NCBI RefSeq assembly: GCF_000368065.1
Contig: NZ_KB851203.1
Coordinates: 310,001 to 374,000 of the forward strand
Direction: 5' to 3'
DNA from: Acinetobacter seifertii
Lineage (GTDB): Bacteria; Pseudomonadota; Gammaproteobacteria; Pseudomonadales; Moraxellaceae
DNA length: 64,000 nt
Shown here: piece by piece, positions 10,045-18,569 of the stretch
Position numbering within the stretch: the stretch's first letter is position 1
Layout: the number at the start of each line of letters is the position of its first letter
Program-made: the position numbers and the translations under genes
Notes under the pieces: generated by a model
Databases searched by the model: none
What the model was told of the DNA's origin: nothing
What the model saw: the letters and a program-made list of their open reading frames with translations, nothing else

Positions 10045-10377
10045 ATGACAAAGGTTGTTGGACTAGACCAATTATCTGTAATTAACCAAAAAGTGGTTAG
10101 TGATGGGGAAGTATTACCTCAAGTTGTACTTAAAGATGGTAGTAAAGTACAAACTGGAACAGTAGCGACGATGTTGCATAATATTGATTTGTATAATGCA
10201 GGGCAGCGAGGCCAAATTGAAGAGGAATTAAAAATTGCGATTCCGACTTTAATTAAAATTGGTTTATTTGATTTGTTTGATGTAGATGAATGGATTTCTG
10301 GAAAAAATGCAGGCCGCACATTTGTTGGACTGCATGCAAAGGCTTATTTACAACAAAAAGAACAAGAGAATAATTAA
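10045..10377 (+). CDS. Conserved-type hypothetical cytoplasmic protein (110 aa)
   Basis: A 110-aa protein without signal peptide or membrane segment. It starts at ATG 10045 with GGAGTGGTAA just upstream as a good ribosome-binding site. The middle contains VATMLHNIDLYNAG followed by an acidic/amphipathic stretch, then DLFDVDEWISGKNAGRTFVG. The C-terminus is charged (QQKEQENN). Its stop is 2 bp before the rlmA GTG, so it is probably co-transcribed with rlmA. I do not recognise a family and assign no function. Confidence 0.75.
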   Translation: MTKVVGLDQLSVINQKVVSDGEVLPQVVLKDGSKVQTGTVATMLHNIDLYNAGQRGQIEEELKIAIPTLIKIGLFDLFDVDEWISGKNAGRTFVGLHAKAYLQQKEQENN

Positions 10378-10379
10378 AA

Positions 10380-11204
10380 GTGACTATGCAAAATTTAATG
10401 TGTCCCGTGTGTCGTCAAAGACTCGAATTAGTAAGTAAAACTTGGCGATGTGATCAAGGCCATAGTTATGACATTGCAAAACAAGGTTATGTAAACTTAC
10501 ACGTTGTACAGCATAAACACAGTAAAAATCCGGGGGATACTCCCGAGTCTGTAGATGCGCGCCGTGCCTTTTTACAAGGTGGTTATTATCAACCTTTACA
10601 GCAAGCTATGGTTGATTTACTGAAACAGCTTAAAGCCAACGTTGTACTTGATATTGGTTGTGGCGAGGGTTATTACACTAGTGCAATGCAGCATGTTGTT
10701 GAGCAGTGTATAGGCGTAGATATTGCAAAAAATGCAGTACAACGTGCAGCAAAGTTAAATCACAACGTGACATGGGTTGTTGGTACAGGAGCGACTTTGC
10801 CTGTAATCGATCGAAGTATGGATGCGTGTACCAGCCTTTTTAGTCCAATTCCCCAAGCAGAAATTTTACGTGTGCTAAAAGATGATGGATATTTAATTGT
10901 TGTCACACCTGCAACTGAACATTTATATGCGATGCGTGAGGCACTGTTTGAGCAGGTCAATCCGCACACACCGCAAAAGTTTGTTGAACAACTGCAAGAT
11001 TTATTTGAGTTGAAAGAACAGCAAGTTATAGATGCTCCTTTATTACTTGACCAAGAGGCTTTAAAAAATCTGATCGCTATGACGCCATATGCATACAAGG
11101 CCTCTCCAGAACGTCGAATGCAGTTAGAGCAGCAGTCTCAATTAGAGGTAACGGCATCTTTTCAAATCTATCTTTTTCAAAAGCGTAATAAAAAAGCCAT
11201 CTAA
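10380..11204 (+). CDS. rlmA: 23S rRNA (guanine745-N1)-methyltransferase family protein
   Basis: RlmA-type enzyme methylating G745 of 23S rRNA. The 274 aa start with a zinc-ribbon (CPVCRQRLEL...CDQGHSYD) joined to a class I methyltransferase with SAM motif VLDIGCGEGYYTSAM. Family blocks KQGYVNLHVVQHKHSKNPGD and FSPIPQAEILRVLKDDG are present. GTG at 10380 or ATG at 10386 could be the start; both lie just after the previous stop. The stop codon falls inside the bidirectional terminator hairpin shared with mrcA. Confidence 0.88.
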   Translation: MTMQNLMCPVCRQRLELVSKTWRCDQGHSYDIAKQGYVNLHVVQHKHSKNPGDTPESVDARRAFLQGGYYQPLQQAMVDLLKQLKANVVLDIGCGEGYYTSAMQHVVEQCIGVDIAKNAVQRAAKLNHNVTWVVGTGATLPVIDRSMDACTSLFSPIPQAEILRVLKDDGYLIVVTPATEHLYAMREALFEQVNPHTPQKFVEQLQDLFELKEQQVIDAPLLLDQEALKNLIAMTPYAYKASPERRMQLEQQSQLEVTASFQIYLFQKRNKKAI

Positions 11205-11219
11205 CGATGGCTTTTTTAT
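11189..11219. terminator. Bidirectional terminator between rlmA and mrcA
   Basis: Inverted repeat AAAAAGCCATC (11191-11201), TAAC loop, GATGGCTTTTTT. A-run on the left and T-run on the right let it work for both converging genes. The rlmA TAA lies in the loop. Confidence 0.85.
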
Positions 11220-11221
11220 TT

Positions 11222-12154
11222 TTACTCAATTTGGTTAATCAAGTTTTCTAATTCATCTTTGTCACGCTTCGGTGCTGCTCCTTGTGCAGGCTTCATTGCT
11301 GGAGGCGCTGCCTTAGATGGAATTACAATTTCTTCGCCTGGTAAGTCATCGAAGTCATTGGTAGTGTTTTTAGGCTGTGGCGGTGCAGGACGATAAAGTG
11401 GTCGAGCCAATGGTGGTGCTGCGCGATATGTTTTCTTATCGCCAACTTCACTTGCGACATCTTGTTTTTCACGAGAAATAGGTGCTTGAGCATCTTTCTC
11501 TAAACGAACCCAAGACGCTGGAGTACCTTTAAGCGATTGATCCATAAAGTTAATCCAGATTGGTAATGCGGCAATACCACCATACTCGCGACGACCAAGT
11601 GTTGTCGGTTGGTCGAAGCCAACCCAAGTAATAGCGACTAATTTGCCATTAAAACCTGCAAACCATGCATCTTTTGCATCGTTTGTTGTACCTGTTTTAC
11701 CACCTAAATCACTACGGCCAATTTTAAGTGCAGCACGACCAGTACCATGCTCAATTACATCACGTAAGATATTCGCCATATCATAAGCAGAGCTTGATTT
11801 TAAAATGCGCTGAGCTTGTCGATATTGGCTGTTATTTTTATCTGTTTGTTTAAGATTAAGCTGTTTTGCTGCTTTTTCTTTCTGCTCCAACTCTTTATTG
11901 GTCACTTCAACAACTTGATCATCTGGCGTGGTTGCTTGAGCATCATCTGTTGTTTCAGGTGCGTTAATACATGGAATACATGCATATTCTGGTTTAGCTT
12001 CGTAAATAACTTTACCGTATGCATCTTCAATACGTTGAATGAAATGTGGTTGAACACGGTAACCACCATTTGCAAAGGTTGCATAACCCGTTGCCATTTG
12101 AATTGGTAATACTTGAGGTGTACCTAAGGCAATAGTGTAGTTACGTGGAATTTG
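11222..12154 (-). pseudogene. mrcA: mrcA (PBP1a) 3' fragment, separated by an IS1-family insertion
   Basis: C-terminal part of the bifunctional peptidoglycan synthase PBP1a, cut off from its start by the element at 12155-12942. It carries the last transpeptidase motif, LGGKTGTTNDAKDAWF (K-T-G at about residue 694 of the reconstructed 851-aa protein), and a proline/alanine-rich tail. Joining 14573-12943 to 12146-11222, that is removing the element and one 8-bp target repeat, gives exactly 2556 bases in one frame. The fragment has no proper start; an internal ATG at 12097 could make a 291-aa piece, but this would lack the catalytic serine. Expected to be non-functional. Confidence 0.93.
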
Positions 12155-12942
12155 GGTGGTGTTTCAAAAAGTATGCTGACATTAAATGAAGCCATTATTG
12201 ATGTAAAAAAAGGTTAAGTCGAAAGCTTTAAAATGGTTTTCAATCTTTTTTGAAAAATTACAACTCCTTCTAAAACCACGCCTAATTCGATGCCTTATTT
12301 TGCAATTATTACCTTCAATACCTACAGTAAAAAATTTACCAATACTTTGCTTGCAGTTTTTAAAAGCAGTTATGAAACTGTCCCAATGATCACTTGCAAT
12401 TCGGGTGTAGTGAATACCTAATTGTTTAAGCTTTGTTTTCAATCGTTGAACTGTAGCTAAGTCTCTTTTACCCCAAACATAAGCAACAATCTCACCTGTT
12501 TCTCGATGGTAGGCGTAAATAAGCCATTGTTTATTATTTTTATTTCCCACAAAAGTCCAAAACTCATCAACTTCAAGAGACTCATAATGACTTTGTTTAG
12601 GCTGAATTTGGTAGGTCGATTCGGTTAAAGTACGTAAAACTTTACCGATACTGATTCGCTCAACTTCAGCGATATCTCGTATACCACTACCTCTGACCAT
12701 CAACTGTAATATTTTTCGAGTAATGCCTGAATTACATCCTAGATAGCTCAGAGCATGGTCACCAATAAACTGACGTTTACAGTCTTTGCACTGATAGTTT
12801 TGTTTCCCATCTACTTTGATGCCATTTTTCTTTATACTGTCACTGAGGCAGGTTGGACATTTGATTTCTAGAGTTATTCGCATTTCTCTATTTTATCAAA
12901 ATTCAACCTGCTTTGTTTCAGCATACTTTTTGAAACACCACC
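12155..12942 (-). mobile_element. IS1-family insertion sequence, copy 1 (788 bp), inside mrcA
   Basis: Complete element bounded by 25-bp perfect terminal inverted repeats beginning GGTGGTGTTTCAAAAAGTAT and flanked by an 8-bp target duplication GGAATTTG (12147-12154 and 12943-12950). It contains one 233-aa transposase on the minus strand. One uninterrupted frame, rather than insA/insB with a frameshift, and an 8-bp duplication fit the single-ORF branch of the IS1 family. It appears identical to copy 2 at 16498-17285 by reading both. I do not name the exact ISfinder entry. Confidence 0.92.
12182..12883 (-). CDS. IS1-family transposase (single ORF), copy 1
   Basis: A 233-aa transposase. The N-terminus has a zinc-ribbon of the InsA type (CPTCLSDS...CKDCKRQF), then a helix-turn-helix-like region (SGIRDIAEVERISIGKVLRTL). 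The catalytic half resembles InsB, with SLEVDEFWTFVGNKNNKQW (first Asp) and IASDHWDSF (second Asp). No internal frameshift, so it is probably active. The amino-acid sequence is identical to copy 2. Confidence 0.93.
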   Translation of the reverse strand: MRITLEIKCPTCLSDSIKKNGIKVDGKQNYQCKDCKRQFIGDHALSYLGCNSGITRKILQLMVRGSGIRDIAEVERISIGKVLRTLTESTYQIQPKQSHYESLEVDEFWTFVGNKNNKQWLIYAYHRETGEIVAYVWGKRDLATVQRLKTKLKQLGIHYTRIASDHWDSFITAFKNCKQSIGKFFTVGIEGNNCKIRHRIRRGFRRSCNFSKKIENHFKAFDLTFFYINNGFI

Positions 12943-14573
12943 GGAATTTGATCTTCTTGTAAACCAAAATCCATGAATAATTGACGAGTACGTTCAATCC
13001 CTACAGTCTGCAAAAGTCTTACTGATACAGTATTACGAGATAAATACAAAGCACGTCGTAATGGGATCATACCTAGGTAACGACCATCAGAGTTCTTTGG
13101 TGTCCACTTGCCAATGGTAATCGGACTATCGTTGACCATGGTGTAAGGTGTCATACCACGTTCTAATGCCAAAGCATAAAGAAATGGCTTGATGGTAGAA
13201 CCCGGTTGACGCCAGCCTTGCAAAGCACGGTTAAATTTTGATTGATAAAAATTATAGCCACCAACAATCGCTTCAATTGAGCCATCATTTGGATTAATTG
13301 CAATAAGCTGGCCTTGAACTTTTGGTACTTGAACTAGCGACCATGCAGTTTTAGCTTCATTTGGACGTAAGCGAATAATATCTTTCACTTTAACAATTTG
13401 AGATGCACGTGAAGGTGCTCCACCTACGCTATTTGCATTGCGATAGGGGCGGGCCCATGACATACCAGACCATTGCACAGTGACGGTTGAACCATCTTGC
13501 ATTAAAGCATCAAAAGAGTTGCTATTTACTTTAGTCACTTCTGCGGGGTAGGTGTTAGCATAAGCTCTAAATTGGCTTAATGGTTTATCATGTGCTTCTG
13601 CGCCACGCCAACCATGACGTCTGTCATAAGCCTCAAGACCATCTTGTACAGATTTCTCTGCAATAGCCTGACGTTGGGCATTAATGGTCGTATAAACCTT
13701 ATAACCTGAGTCAATTGCTTGTTCACCAAAATGTTTTACAAGCTCTGAGCGAACCATTTCACCAGCATATGGATGAATATTATTTAAGTCGCGGTTGGGC
13801 ATATTCAAATTAATAGGCTCAGCCACAGCTTTTTGATATTCCGCTTGAGAAATATAACCGAGTTGCAACATACGGCCTAAAATCCAGTTACGGCGTTCAA
13901 GTGCACGTTCAGGATTAACAACAGGGTTATATTTGGATGGCGCTTTTGGTAAACCTGCAATCATTGCCATCTGAGCAATGCTAAGTTCATTAATGCTCTT
14001 GTTATAGTAAATTTTGGCTGCTGCTGCGATACCGTACGCATTTTTCCCCAAGAAAATCTTATTGACATAAAGACTTAAGATGTCTTCTTTAGATAAGTTT
14101 TGCTCAATTTTCCGAGCCAAAAAGATTTCTGTTAGTTTACGTTTTCGTGTTCTCTCGGGACTTAAATAATAGTTTTTTGCGACCTGCATTGTGATGGTAG
14201 AGCCACCAGTTTGCACATCGGAACCAGTCACACTCTCGCTTAAAGCACGACCTAAACCTTTAAAGCTAATACCGCTATGCTCAAAGAAAGATGAGTCTTC
14301 TGCAGCTAAAAATGCATGAATAAAAGCAGGAGGAATTTGTTTGTATTCAACCGGTATCGAAAGTTTACCACCATACTCAGCAATAAGTTGATTATCGGCT
14401 GTATAGACTTGTAATGGTTTTAGAAGTGGTGCTTTCTTTAATGAACTCATTTCCGGGAGGGTTGGGGCAATATAGAGATACATGCCATAAAATCCCATCG
14501 GAAGTGAGACTAAGATAATAATAATGATCAAAAAAATTGGACGCACGAAGCCCAAACTGGATAGCTTTTTCAT
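12918..14573 (-). pseudogene. mrcA: mrcA (PBP1a) 5' fragment, truncated within the transpeptidase domain
   Basis: N-terminal 544 residues of PBP1a plus seven element-encoded residues (VVFQKVC) before a stop inside the IS. Visible parts are a membrane anchor (about residues 13-33), a complete GT51 glycosyltransferase domain with AAEDSSFFEHSG and GGSTITMQVAKN, and the first transpeptidase motifs: catalytic Ser459 in GSTIKPF and S512-R-N. The K-T-G motif is lost with the 3' fragment, so cross-linking activity should be absent. The glycosyltransferase half could still fold. PBP1a normally polymerises and cross-links glycan in the periplasm. The gene is divergent from pilM, as in many gammaproteobacteria. 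Confidence 0.93.
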
Positions 14574-14734
14574 GATAAGTAAGCTTTAATAAGATCGAAT
14601 ACAAACTAATTGTGGTCAGTATAGCCTTTAGACATGCGGATTGTTAGATGAGATATTGTATCCGTGTAAAAATAAAGACCGAGATTGTTGGTTTGTAATT
14701 TTTTTTGGGGATAAAAAAATAATAGGACAATAGT

Positions 14735-15793
14735 GTGCTCAGGTTATATCGTAAACCTAATAAGGGGTTAATGGGCGTCGATATTAGTTCGACTTCTGTT
14801 AAGTTGTTAGAGCTCTCTGTCAAGAACGGTAAATATTGGGTTGAAAGCTATGCTTTGATGCCTTTACCTGAAAACAGTGTAGTTGAAAAAAATATCTTAA
14901 ATCCAGAAGCAGTAGCGGAAGCATTGGAAAGGGCGATTAACTTAGCAAATCCCCAAACTAAAAATGCTGCAATTGCTGTTCCTACATCGACGGTTATTCA
15001 TAAAACTATCGAGATGGATGCGGATATGAGCGATGATGAACGTGAAGTTCAGATTCGTGTAGATGCGGAGCAGTATATACCGTTCCCTTTGGATGAGGTG
15101 AGCCTAGATTTTGAGGTTCTACCTGACCGACTCGCGAATTCAAATCGTGTAAATGTACTCTTAGTCGCAACAAGAACGGAAAACGTAGAAACGCGCGTTG
15201 AGGTTCTTGAGTTGGCAGATTTAAATCCTAAATTGGCTGATGTTGAAAGTTATGCTGTTGAGCGCGCATTTAGTGTGTTTGCTGATAGCTTACCTATGGG
15301 TGCAAATACGATAGGGGTTTTAGATATTGGCCATACCATGACAACATTGTCTGTCATGCAAAACGGCAAAATTATTTATACCCGTGAGCAAGTTTTTGGC
15401 GGAAAACAACTTACGCTTGAAATTCAAAGTCGTTATGGTTTGTCTTTAGACGAAGCAAGTCGAGCGAAAAAAGATCGTTCTTTACCGGATGACTATGAAA
15501 TTGAAGTATTAGATCCGTTTCTAGATGCCGTAGTTCAGCAAGCGGCTCGCTCTTTACAATTCTTCTTTTCTTCATCTCAGTTTAACGAAATAGACCATAT
15601 TCTGCTTGCAGGCGGAAATGCGAATATTCCAGGTCTTGCCAAGCTTTTGCAGCAAAAATTAGGTTACCGTGTCACTATTGCCAATCCATTTTTACAGATG
15701 GGTTTTTCTCCTCAAGTCGACGTTCAAAAAATTGAAAATGATGCCTCTTCTTTAATGGTGGCGTGTGGCTTGGCTTTAAGGAGTTTTGATTAA
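14735..15793 (+). CDS. pilM: Type IV pilus inner-membrane platform protein PilM
   Basis: Cytoplasmic actin-like ATPase-fold protein that docks on the N-terminus of PilN and connects the pilus motor to the PilNOP alignment complex. The 352 aa have the SHS2/FtsA-like start GVDISSTSVKLLELS, IGVLDIGHTMTTLSVM and LLAGGNANIPGL. GTG start at 14735 is preceded by AGGA. The stop overlaps the pilN ATG by one base. Intact, but directly upstream of the IS-disrupted pilO. Confidence 0.95.
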   Translation: MLRLYRKPNKGLMGVDISSTSVKLLELSVKNGKYWVESYALMPLPENSVVEKNILNPEAVAEALERAINLANPQTKNAAIAVPTSTVIHKTIEMDADMSDDEREVQIRVDAEQYIPFPLDEVSLDFEVLPDRLANSNRVNVLLVATRTENVETRVEVLELADLNPKLADVESYAVERAFSVFADSLPMGANTIGVLDIGHTMTTLSVMQNGKIIYTREQVFGGKQLTLEIQSRYGLSLDEASRAKKDRSLPDDYEIEVLDPFLDAVVQQAARSLQFFFSSSQFNEIDHILLAGGNANIPGLAKLLQQKLGYRVTIANPFLQMGFSPQVDVQKIENDASSLMVACGLALRSFD

Positions 15794-16437
15794 TGGCAAC
15801 AATTAATTTACTACCTTGGCGTGAAGAGCTGAGGGAGCAAAGAAAAAAACAATTTATAACGTTATGCTTTGGGGTGGTTGTGTTAGGAATTACAACCGTA
15901 TTTGGGGGGTGGTTCTATTTTGATCATAAATTAGATGATCAAGAACAAGCAAATCAACTTATTACAAGTACTAATCAAAACCTTGATCAGCAATTAAAAG
16001 CATTAAATGGTTTACAAGAACAACGTGATGCCATCATTGAGCGTATGAAATTGATTCAAGATTTACAGAGTCAGCGTCCAGTCGTGGTAAGACTGGTTGA
16101 TGAGTTAGTCAGAGTCACGCCGCCTGCAATGTATTTAACGAAATTTAGCCGAACTGGGGATAAATTTACGATTGAAGGTAAAGCTGAAAGTCCAAATACG
16201 GTAGCTGAACTACTCCGTAATCTAGAAGCATCTCCTTGGTATCGAAATGCTTTTATGAACTCTTTCTTGGCTACTGAAGATAAAAAAGATAAGGCAGCAA
16301 GTTCTCTTCTTCCTAGGGTAGAAGATCATTACGGTAGTTTTGTTGTGACTGTCGATTTAGGGGAAATGGGCATGACCACAGCTGATAATAATGCTGATAA
16401 ACCAGCCGTAGCTAAAGATACGGGGGCAGCAAAATGA
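15793..16437 (+). CDS. pilN: Type IV pilus assembly protein PilN
   Basis: Bitopic inner-membrane protein that pairs with PilO to form the periplasmic alignment ring linking PilM to PilP and PilQ. The 214 aa begin with the PilM-binding motif INLLPWREELR, then a membrane segment at about residues 22-44, a coiled coil and a ferredoxin-like periplasmic domain. The TGA at 16435-16437 overlaps the original pilO ATG at 16434, showing tight coupling in the native operon. Confidence 0.95.
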   Translation: MATINLLPWREELREQRKKQFITLCFGVVVLGITTVFGGWFYFDHKLDDQEQANQLITSTNQNLDQQLKALNGLQEQRDAIIERMKLIQDLQSQRPVVVRLVDELVRVTPPAMYLTKFSRTGDKFTIEGKAESPNTVAELLRNLEASPWYRNAFMNSFLATEDKKDKAASSLLPRVEDHYGSFVVTVDLGEMGMTTADNNADKPAVAKDTGAAK

Positions 16438-16532
16438 GTCAAGATGAACTTCAAGAATTATCATTAGAGCAAACATCTTCAAAGAACAAGAAATTTAGGT
16501 GGTGTTTCAAAAAGTATGCTGACATTAAATGA
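16434..16532 (+). pseudogene. pilO: pilO 5' fragment interrupted by the IS
   Basis: The native pilO start (ATG 16434, overlapping the pilN stop) is followed by 21 native codons. The frame then enters the element at 16498 and stops at 16530-16532, giving a 32-residue peptide. Deleting the element plus one target repeat joins 16434-16497 to 17294-17970 into a 741-base frame (246 aa), so the original gene was intact until the insertion. The 34 residues upstream of the internal Met form the cytoplasmic N-terminus of PilO. Confidence 0.9.
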
Positions 16533-17285
16533 AGCCATTATTGATGTAAAAAAAGGTTAAGTCGAAAGCTTTAAAATGGTTTTCAATCTTTTTTGAAAAA
16601 TTACAACTCCTTCTAAAACCACGCCTAATTCGATGCCTTATTTTGCAATTATTACCTTCAATACCTACAGTAAAAAATTTACCAATACTTTGCTTGCAGT
16701 TTTTAAAAGCAGTTATGAAACTGTCCCAATGATCACTTGCAATTCGGGTGTAGTGAATACCTAATTGTTTAAGCTTTGTTTTCAATCGTTGAACTGTAGC
16801 TAAGTCTCTTTTACCCCAAACATAAGCAACAATCTCACCTGTTTCTCGATGGTAGGCGTAAATAAGCCATTGTTTATTATTTTTATTTCCCACAAAAGTC
16901 CAAAACTCATCAACTTCAAGAGACTCATAATGACTTTGTTTAGGCTGAATTTGGTAGGTCGATTCGGTTAAAGTACGTAAAACTTTACCGATACTGATTC
17001 GCTCAACTTCAGCGATATCTCGTATACCACTACCTCTGACCATCAACTGTAATATTTTTCGAGTAATGCCTGAATTACATCCTAGATAGCTCAGAGCATG
17101 GTCACCAATAAACTGACGTTTACAGTCTTTGCACTGATAGTTTTGTTTCCCATCTACTTTGATGCCATTTTTCTTTATACTGTCACTGAGGCAGGTTGGA
17201 CATTTGATTTCTAGAGTTATTCGCATTTCTCTATTTTATCAAAATTCAACCTGCTTTGTTTCAGCATACTTTTTGAAACACCACC
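16498..17285 (-). mobile_element. IS1-family insertion sequence, copy 2 (788 bp), inside pilO
   Basis: Second complete copy, same orientation as copy 1, with the same 25-bp perfect terminal inverted repeats. It is flanked by its own 8-bp target duplication GAAATTTA (16490-16497 and 17286-17293). The transposase is transcribed against the pil operon. Because each copy has its own distinct duplication, the two arose from independent transpositions. The copies lie 4,343 bp apart as direct repeats. Confidence 0.92.
16525..17226 (-). CDS. IS1-family transposase (single ORF), copy 2
   Basis: A 233-aa protein with the same amino-acid sequence as copy 1, including the CPTC/CKDC zinc ribbon and the VDEFW and SDHWD catalytic segments. 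Start ATG at 17226 is near the right end of the element. Intact and probably functional; its presence explains further spread within the genome. Confidence 0.93.
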   Translation of the reverse strand: MRITLEIKCPTCLSDSIKKNGIKVDGKQNYQCKDCKRQFIGDHALSYLGCNSGITRKILQLMVRGSGIRDIAEVERISIGKVLRTLTESTYQIQPKQSHYESLEVDEFWTFVGNKNNKQWLIYAYHRETGEIVAYVWGKRDLATVQRLKTKLKQLGIHYTRIASDHWDSFITAFKNCKQSIGKFFTVGIEGNNCKIRHRIRRGFRRSCNFSKKIENHFKAFDLTFFYINNGFI

Positions 17286-17331
17286 GAAATTTAATCTCGA
17301 TAAATTCCTTCAACAATTTAATACGCTGGAT

Positions 17332-17970
17332 ATGAACAACTACGGTAGTTGGCCCATATCTGTAAAAATTACTTGTTGGATTTTTATTTTCTTTGCTGTA
17401 TTAGCCTTGGGTTATTTTATTGCCATTCAGCCAAAGCTACAAGCAATTGATAATGCTCAAGCTCAGGAAAGTAACTTGTTAAACGAATTTCGAGAAAAAG
17501 ATTCGAAATTACGTAACTTGCAGCAGTATCAAGTTCAACTTCAGGAGATGCAAGCAAATTTTAATCAACAATTAGAGCAGTTGCCTAAAGAAACAGAGAT
17601 TCCTAGTTTAGTTGAAGATATCAATTTAACGGGTGTGAACTCAGGATTGAAATTTAAAAATATTCGCTTGGAGAATGAAGTAAAACAGGAAGTCTTTATT
17701 GAACAACCGATTGCGATAGAAGCCACAGGTGATTATCACGCTTTTGGAGCTTTTGTGAGTAGTATTGCTGCGTTGCCGCGTATCGTAACCATGCACGACT
17801 TTACTGTTGATGTATCTCCAGCTAAAGACAGCAAGTCAGATATTCCTGTATTGAACTATTCTATTAAAGCGAAAACCTATCGTTATGTAGAAGCAACAGA
17901 TACAGCGAAGCAATCGACCCAAGCTCCAACAACACCTGCTTCAACTAGCGCTAATGTTCAGCCGAAATAG
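17332..17970 (+). CDS. pilO: Type IV pilus protein PilO, N-terminally truncated by the IS
   Basis: A 212-aa remainder of PilO read from an internal ATG. It keeps the membrane segment (about residues 10-30), the coiled coil and the periplasmic domain, but lacks the first 34 native residues. The bases before this ATG (ACGCTGGAT) are a poor ribosome-binding site, and the native start no longer leads into the frame. Translation would depend on transcription crossing or starting within the element and on weak internal initiation. PilO normally pairs with PilN, so reduced pili, twitching and DNA uptake are expected. A truncated but partly functional PilO cannot be excluded. Confidence 0.8.
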   Translation: MNNYGSWPISVKITCWIFIFFAVLALGYFIAIQPKLQAIDNAQAQESNLLNEFREKDSKLRNLQQYQVQLQEMQANFNQQLEQLPKETEIPSLVEDINLTGVNSGLKFKNIRLENEVKQEVFIEQPIAIEATGDYHAFGAFVSSIAALPRIVTMHDFTVDVSPAKDSKSDIPVLNYSIKAKTYRYVEATDTAKQSTQAPTTPASTSANVQPK

Positions 17971-17977
17971 GAGAGTT

Positions 17978-18508
17978 ATGATGAAAATTAAGCAAATTAC
18001 TCTTTATATTTTGGCTTGTGCTGCGCTTGTAGGATGTGATTCAAGAATTGATGCAGTCAATCAGCAAATGGCAAATATCCGTAATCAACCGCCGCTAGCT
18101 ATTGAACCAGCACCTATTTTTACTCCTGTACCACAATTTAATTATGCTGCTCATCAATTAAAAAGTCCATTTATGCCAAGCTCACTGGCTGCTGAACTCA
18201 AAATTATGGCTGGAAAACGTGTTTATCCAAATTTCTCACGTACGCCACAGCCATTAGAAAGCTATGCACTTGAGGCTTTAAGTATGAAAGGAAGCATGCG
18301 GAATAGTCGTGGTCAAATATTAGCTCTCATTCAGACGCCAGATCATCAAGTTGAACGCGTACAAGTGGGCAATTATATGGGCATGAATCAGGGCCGTATT
18401 ACCCAGATTAGTCCGACTCAGATTGATTTGGTCGAGATTGTGCCAGATGGTCGAGAAGGCTATGTCGAAAGACCGAGAACATTGGTCTTGATTGGGCCTG
18501 CACCCTAA
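17978..18508 (+). CDS. pilP: Type IV pilus assembly lipoprotein PilP
   Basis: Inner-membrane lipoprotein linking the PilNO dimer to the secretin PilQ. The start is set at ATG 17978 because GGAG lies 5 bases upstream; an earlier in-frame ATG at 17954 would sit inside pilO. The 176 aa have a lipoprotein signal (KIKQITLYILACAALVGC, lipidated Cys20), then a proline-rich linker and the compact PilP domain (ALEALSMKGSMR...GRITQISPTQIDLVEI). The gene is intact, but its transcription may be reduced by the IS in pilO. Confidence 0.93.
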   Translation: MMKIKQITLYILACAALVGCDSRIDAVNQQMANIRNQPPLAIEPAPIFTPVPQFNYAAHQLKSPFMPSSLAAELKIMAGKRVYPNFSRTPQPLESYALEALSMKGSMRNSRGQILALIQTPDHQVERVQVGNYMGMNQGRITQISPTQIDLVEIVPDGREGYVERPRTLVLIGPAP

Positions 18509-18569
18509 TATTTAGGGAATAACAACGAAAAAGTATTTTTAAAGATTATTTATTGGGGATGGTCAGACA

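Noticed and set aside
12155..17285. Composite transposon carrying mrcA 5' part, pilM and pilN
   Set aside because: Each element has its own different 8-bp target duplication, and the interrupted frames join exactly when each is removed singly, so they are separate insertions in native genes.
17954..17977. Upstream ATG for pilP
   Set aside because: It lies within the end of pilO and gives eight residues before the lipoprotein signal; ATG 17978 has a strong ribosome-binding site and a standard signal.
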